A DNA stretch of 40,441 nucleotides from an uncultured Finegoldia sp. (lineage in GTDB: Bacteria > Bacillota > Clostridia > Tissierellales > Peptoniphilaceae): assembly GCF_947252345.1 (NCBI RefSeq), contig NZ_CAMXVC010000017.1, positions 1-40,441 on the forward strand. The letters run 5' to 3'. Under the pieces are notes generated by a model that did not search any database, had not been told where the DNA came from, and saw only the letters and a list, made by a program, of their open reading frames with translations. Below are positions 38,342 through 40,441 of the stretch, piece after piece. How positions within the stretch are numbered: position 1 is the stretch's first letter; each line of letters starts with the position of its first letter. The position numbers and the translations under genes were made by a program.

Positions 38342-39829
38342 ATGAAAAATAAAAAAATAAATCCAGTTTATATGATATCTATATTGATAAGTTTGATAAT
38401 AGCCGTGTGGGGAATAGTTGGTTCAAAAAGTTTTGAGAATTGTGCAAACGCTTTAATGAGCGTTGTAACTGTCAATATGGGTTGGCTGTACTTACTAGCA
38501 ATGCTTATTTTCGTAGTATTTGCACTTATTGTCGCTTTTTCGAAATATGGAAACATTAAATTAGGAGCTGACGATTCAAAACCTGAATATTCTACACTTT
38601 CTTGGTTTGGAATGCTTTTTGGTGCGGGAATGGGAATAGGTCTTGTATTCTACGGAGTGGCAGAACCATTAGCACACTTTGTAGCACCGATTGAAACTTT
38701 AAAGGCAGGAAGCTCTGAAGCAGCAAATTTTGCAATGCGAGCATCATTTATGCACTGGGGAATCCATCCTTGGGCGAATTATTCGATAATAGGACTTGGT
38801 CTGGCTTACTTCCAATTTAGAAAAAACAAACCCGGTTTGATATCTACACTATTTATTCCTTTAATTGGAGAAGAAAAAGTCAATGGGCCTATCGGTAAAA
38901 CTATTGATATATTTGCTGTCATAGCGACAATAGCAGGAGTTGCGACTTCTCTAGGAATGGGAACTTTGCAAATAAACTCAGGTTTATCACATTTGTTTAA
39001 TATTCCTAACAACAAATTCACTTGGCTGATTATTGTAATCATAATTGCAGTGATATATATTTGGACAGCTGTTGCGGGAATTGATAAGGGAATAAATTTG
39101 ATTTCAAATATTAATTTAATTTTAGCTGCGACAGTATTGGGATTGTCATTCATCGTTGGGCCAAAGCTTCTTATGCTAAATTCATTAACAAGCGGAATGG
39201 GAGCTTATCTGAATAATTTCTTTTCAGATTCTCTTGCTATTAATCCATTTGGAAAAAACAATTGGCTATTAGGTTGGAGAATATTCTATTGGGCTTGGTG
39301 GCTAGCTTGGGCGCCATTTGTTGGAACGTTCATTGCGAGAATTTCAAAGGGTAGAACTGTTCGTGAATTTATACTTGGAGTTTCAGTTGCACCGGCATTT
39401 GCATCCATAGTTTGGTTTTCAGTTTTTGGGCCATTAGGATTGAATTTTGCACAAAAAATGCCATTTGATAAAGTAAAAGCGTTGGCAGCAAATTCTGAAT
39501 TGGCATTATTCAAAGTGTTTTTTGAATATCCATTGGGAACAGTGCTTTCGATTATAACTGTTGTGTTGTTGTGTACATTCTTCATCACATCGGCAAACTC
39601 TGCTACTTTTGTTTTGAGTATGTTAAGTCAAGGTGGTGATTTGAATCCGGATAAAAGCAAAAAATTGGTATGGGGAGTATTGCAAGCTGTAATAGCTTAC
39701 GCACTTTTGCTTTCAGGTGGACTTAAAGCATTACAAACAGCATCAGTAGCAGCAGCATTTCCATTTATTTTTATAATGCTTTTGATTTGCGTTGCAATAA
39801 TAAAAGAATTTAAATCGGAAAAATTATAA
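38342..39829 (+). CDS. BCCT-family glycine betaine transporter
   Basis: Membrane carrier of 495 residues with about 12 membrane helices, of the betaine/carnitine/choline transporter family. Signatures: GMLFGAGMGIGLVFYGVAEPLAHF (helix 3 glycine motif that binds Na+ in BetP; about residues 91-114) and YWAWWLAWAPFVGTFIARIS (tryptophan-rich helix 8 motif; about 317-336). The C-terminal regulatory tail is very short, unlike osmotically controlled BetP, which suggests feeding rather than osmotic use. Placed 49 bases after grdH behind a GC-rich hairpin, with GGAG before ATG 38342. It most likely imports betaine for the reductase; choline or carnitine remain possible. Confidence 0.9.
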   Translation: MKNKKINPVYMISILISLIIAVWGIVGSKSFENCANALMSVVTVNMGWLYLLAMLIFVVFALIVAFSKYGNIKLGADDSKPEYSTLSWFGMLFGAGMGIGLVFYGVAEPLAHFVAPIETLKAGSSEAANFAMRASFMHWGIHPWANYSIIGLGLAYFQFRKNKPGLISTLFIPLIGEEKVNGPIGKTIDIFAVIATIAGVATSLGMGTLQINSGLSHLFNIPNNKFTWLIIVIIIAVIYIWTAVAGIDKGINLISNINLILAATVLGLSFIVGPKLLMLNSLTSGMGAYLNNFFSDSLAINPFGKNNWLLGWRIFYWAWWLAWAPFVGTFIARISKGRTVREFILGVSVAPAFASIVWFSVFGPLGLNFAQKMPFDKVKALAANSELALFKVFFEYPLGTVLSIITVVLLCTFFITSANSATFVLSMLSQGGDLNPDKSKKLVWGVLQAVIAYALLLSGGLKALQTASVAAAFPFIFIMLLICVAIIKEFKSEKL

Positions 39830-39847
39830 AATATGAATTTTAACTTT

Positions 39848-39878
39848 AAAGTCTGTCATATGGCAGACTTTTTTATTT
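39848..39878 (+). terminator. terminator of the betaine reductase operon
   Basis: AAAGTCTG (39848-39855) with CAGACTTT (39864-39871), followed by Ts. The loop region tcatatgg contains the self-complementary CATATG. Confidence 0.85.
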
Positions 39879-39906
39879 AATCGTTTAAAAAAAGTCAAAT
39901 AGGTGA

Positions 39907-39912
39907 TATAAT
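39907..39912 (+). promoter_or_regulatory. -10 element of the TetR-type gene
   Basis: Perfect TATAAT 31 bases before ATG 39944; weak -35 (TTTAAA near 39884). Confidence 0.45.
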
Positions 39913-39943
39913 CAATGTAATCAACCATTTGGGAGGTAGTTTA

Positions 39944-40441
39944 ATGCAGCTTGAAAACAAAAAACTAACTAAGCATAGGAAAAATATGATAGTTGGTTTT
40001 ATGAATTGCACGAAAAAAATAATAAGAGAAGAAGGAATCGAAAATGTGACTATAAGAAAAGTTGCGAATTGCAGTATGATGAACAGTGCAACTATTTATA
40101 ATTACTTTGAGAATTTGGACCACTTGATTATATTTTCGATAATGGATGTCCTACAAGATTATATTGAAGAAATTCCGAGTGCGATAAGCGGGACAGACAA
40201 TTCTTTGGAAAGATTGTATGCCGTGTGGAGATGTTTTGTTAGACATTCTTTTTACAAAACAAAGGCATATATGAAATTATTCTTTTCTCAAATGGAAAAT
40301 CAGATTGAATTTTACATAGAACAATATTATAAAATATTTCCTTTGGAATTGGATAAGAAAAAATATCCGGATGAAATTGTGGATATGTTAAATTCTAGTG
40401 CCATTTTTACTAGAAATATTTATATGATGAATGAATGTGTG
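39944..40441 (+). CDS. TetR/AcrR-family transcriptional regulator (partial, runs off the window)
   Basis: Frame open from ATG 39944 (six bases after GGGAGGT, 39931-39937) through all 166 codons to the window end, so the C-terminus is missing. The N-terminal DNA-binding part (about 12-65) fits TetR: FMNCTKKIIREEGIENVTIRKVA, then NSATIYNYFENLDHLIIFSIM, where the helix-turn-helix recognition segment ATIYNYF matches the usual pattern. The remaining part is the helical ligand-binding domain. Placed right after the betaine reductase/transporter genes, it may control them through the inverted repeat at 35533-35572; that link is inference. Confidence 0.82.
   Translation, partial: MQLENKKLTKHRKNMIVGFMNCTKKIIREEGIENVTIRKVANCSMMNSATIYNYFENLDHLIIFSIMDVLQDYIEEIPSAISGTDNSLERLYAVWRCFVRHSFYKTKAYMKLFFSQMENQIEFYIEQYYKIFPLELDKKKYPDEIVDMLNSSAIFTRNIYMMNECV

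Overview
The window looks like chromosome of a low-GC, Gram-positive anaerobic coccus. Finegoldia magna or a close Peptoniphilaceae relative is my best guess. The basis is AT-rich DNA with strong AGGAGG ribosome sites, an oxygen-sensitive iron-sulfur serine dehydratase, a Stickland-type selenoprotein reductase, and three surface proteins that use cell-wall-binding repeat 2 (CWB2) modules instead of LPXTG anchors. The species is an inference. I see no rRNA, tRNA, CRISPR array, transposase or prophage.

Layout. 0-2.3 kb: sdaAB-sdaAA (serine to pyruvate) and, convergent, an ECF-type vitamin transporter S subunit. 2.4-8.2 kb: a 1902-residue surface protein with CWB2 repeats, a proline-rich 27-bp repeat tract, leucine-rich repeats, Ig-like repeats and a MucBP-like end. 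8.4-12.6 kb: murA, recD2 and an overlapping comFC-like gene. 12.6-17.3 kb: small membrane proteins of unknown role, a cation:proton antiporter, a D-Ala-D-Ala carboxypeptidase, and a thiamine-binding protein with a membrane partner. 17.4-21.6 kb: a protein made almost only of CWB2 repeats, a TudS-like desulfidase and a two-gene ABC exporter. 21.85-27.6 kb: a 1909-residue subtilisin-like surface protease, flanked by 43-bp direct repeats derived from the 3' end of the neighbouring gene. 27.85-29.6 kb: a nest of small minus-strand genes, including a strong-RBS 38-residue basic peptide and a hydrophobic peptide broken by one base in an A6 run, with a predicted RNA running antisense to them. 29.6-31.6 kb: yqeC (selenium), a cupin, and rplM-rpsI behind a structured leader. 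31.8-32.6 kb: a hicAB toxin-antitoxin cassette between 24-bp direct repeats. 32.6-35.5 kb: rlmH, a CapA-family protein and trpS. 35.6-40.4 kb: a betaine reductase locus, grdI-grdH with an in-frame UGA selenocysteine codon, a BCCT betaine transporter, and a TetR-type regulator cut by the window end.

How the genes fit together. Serine dehydratase, the Grd proteins and the BCCT carrier suggest energy from amino acids and betaine. Selenium appears twice (GrdH selenocysteine, YqeC). Three CWB2 proteins indicate a surface coat held non-covalently on a wall polymer, carrying adhesion and proteolysis. The parts most worth a second look are the small-peptide/antisense-RNA nest at 28.8-29.6 kb, the repeat-bounded protease segment, the repeat-bounded hicAB cassette, and the selenocysteine gene that ordinary gene calling would split in two.
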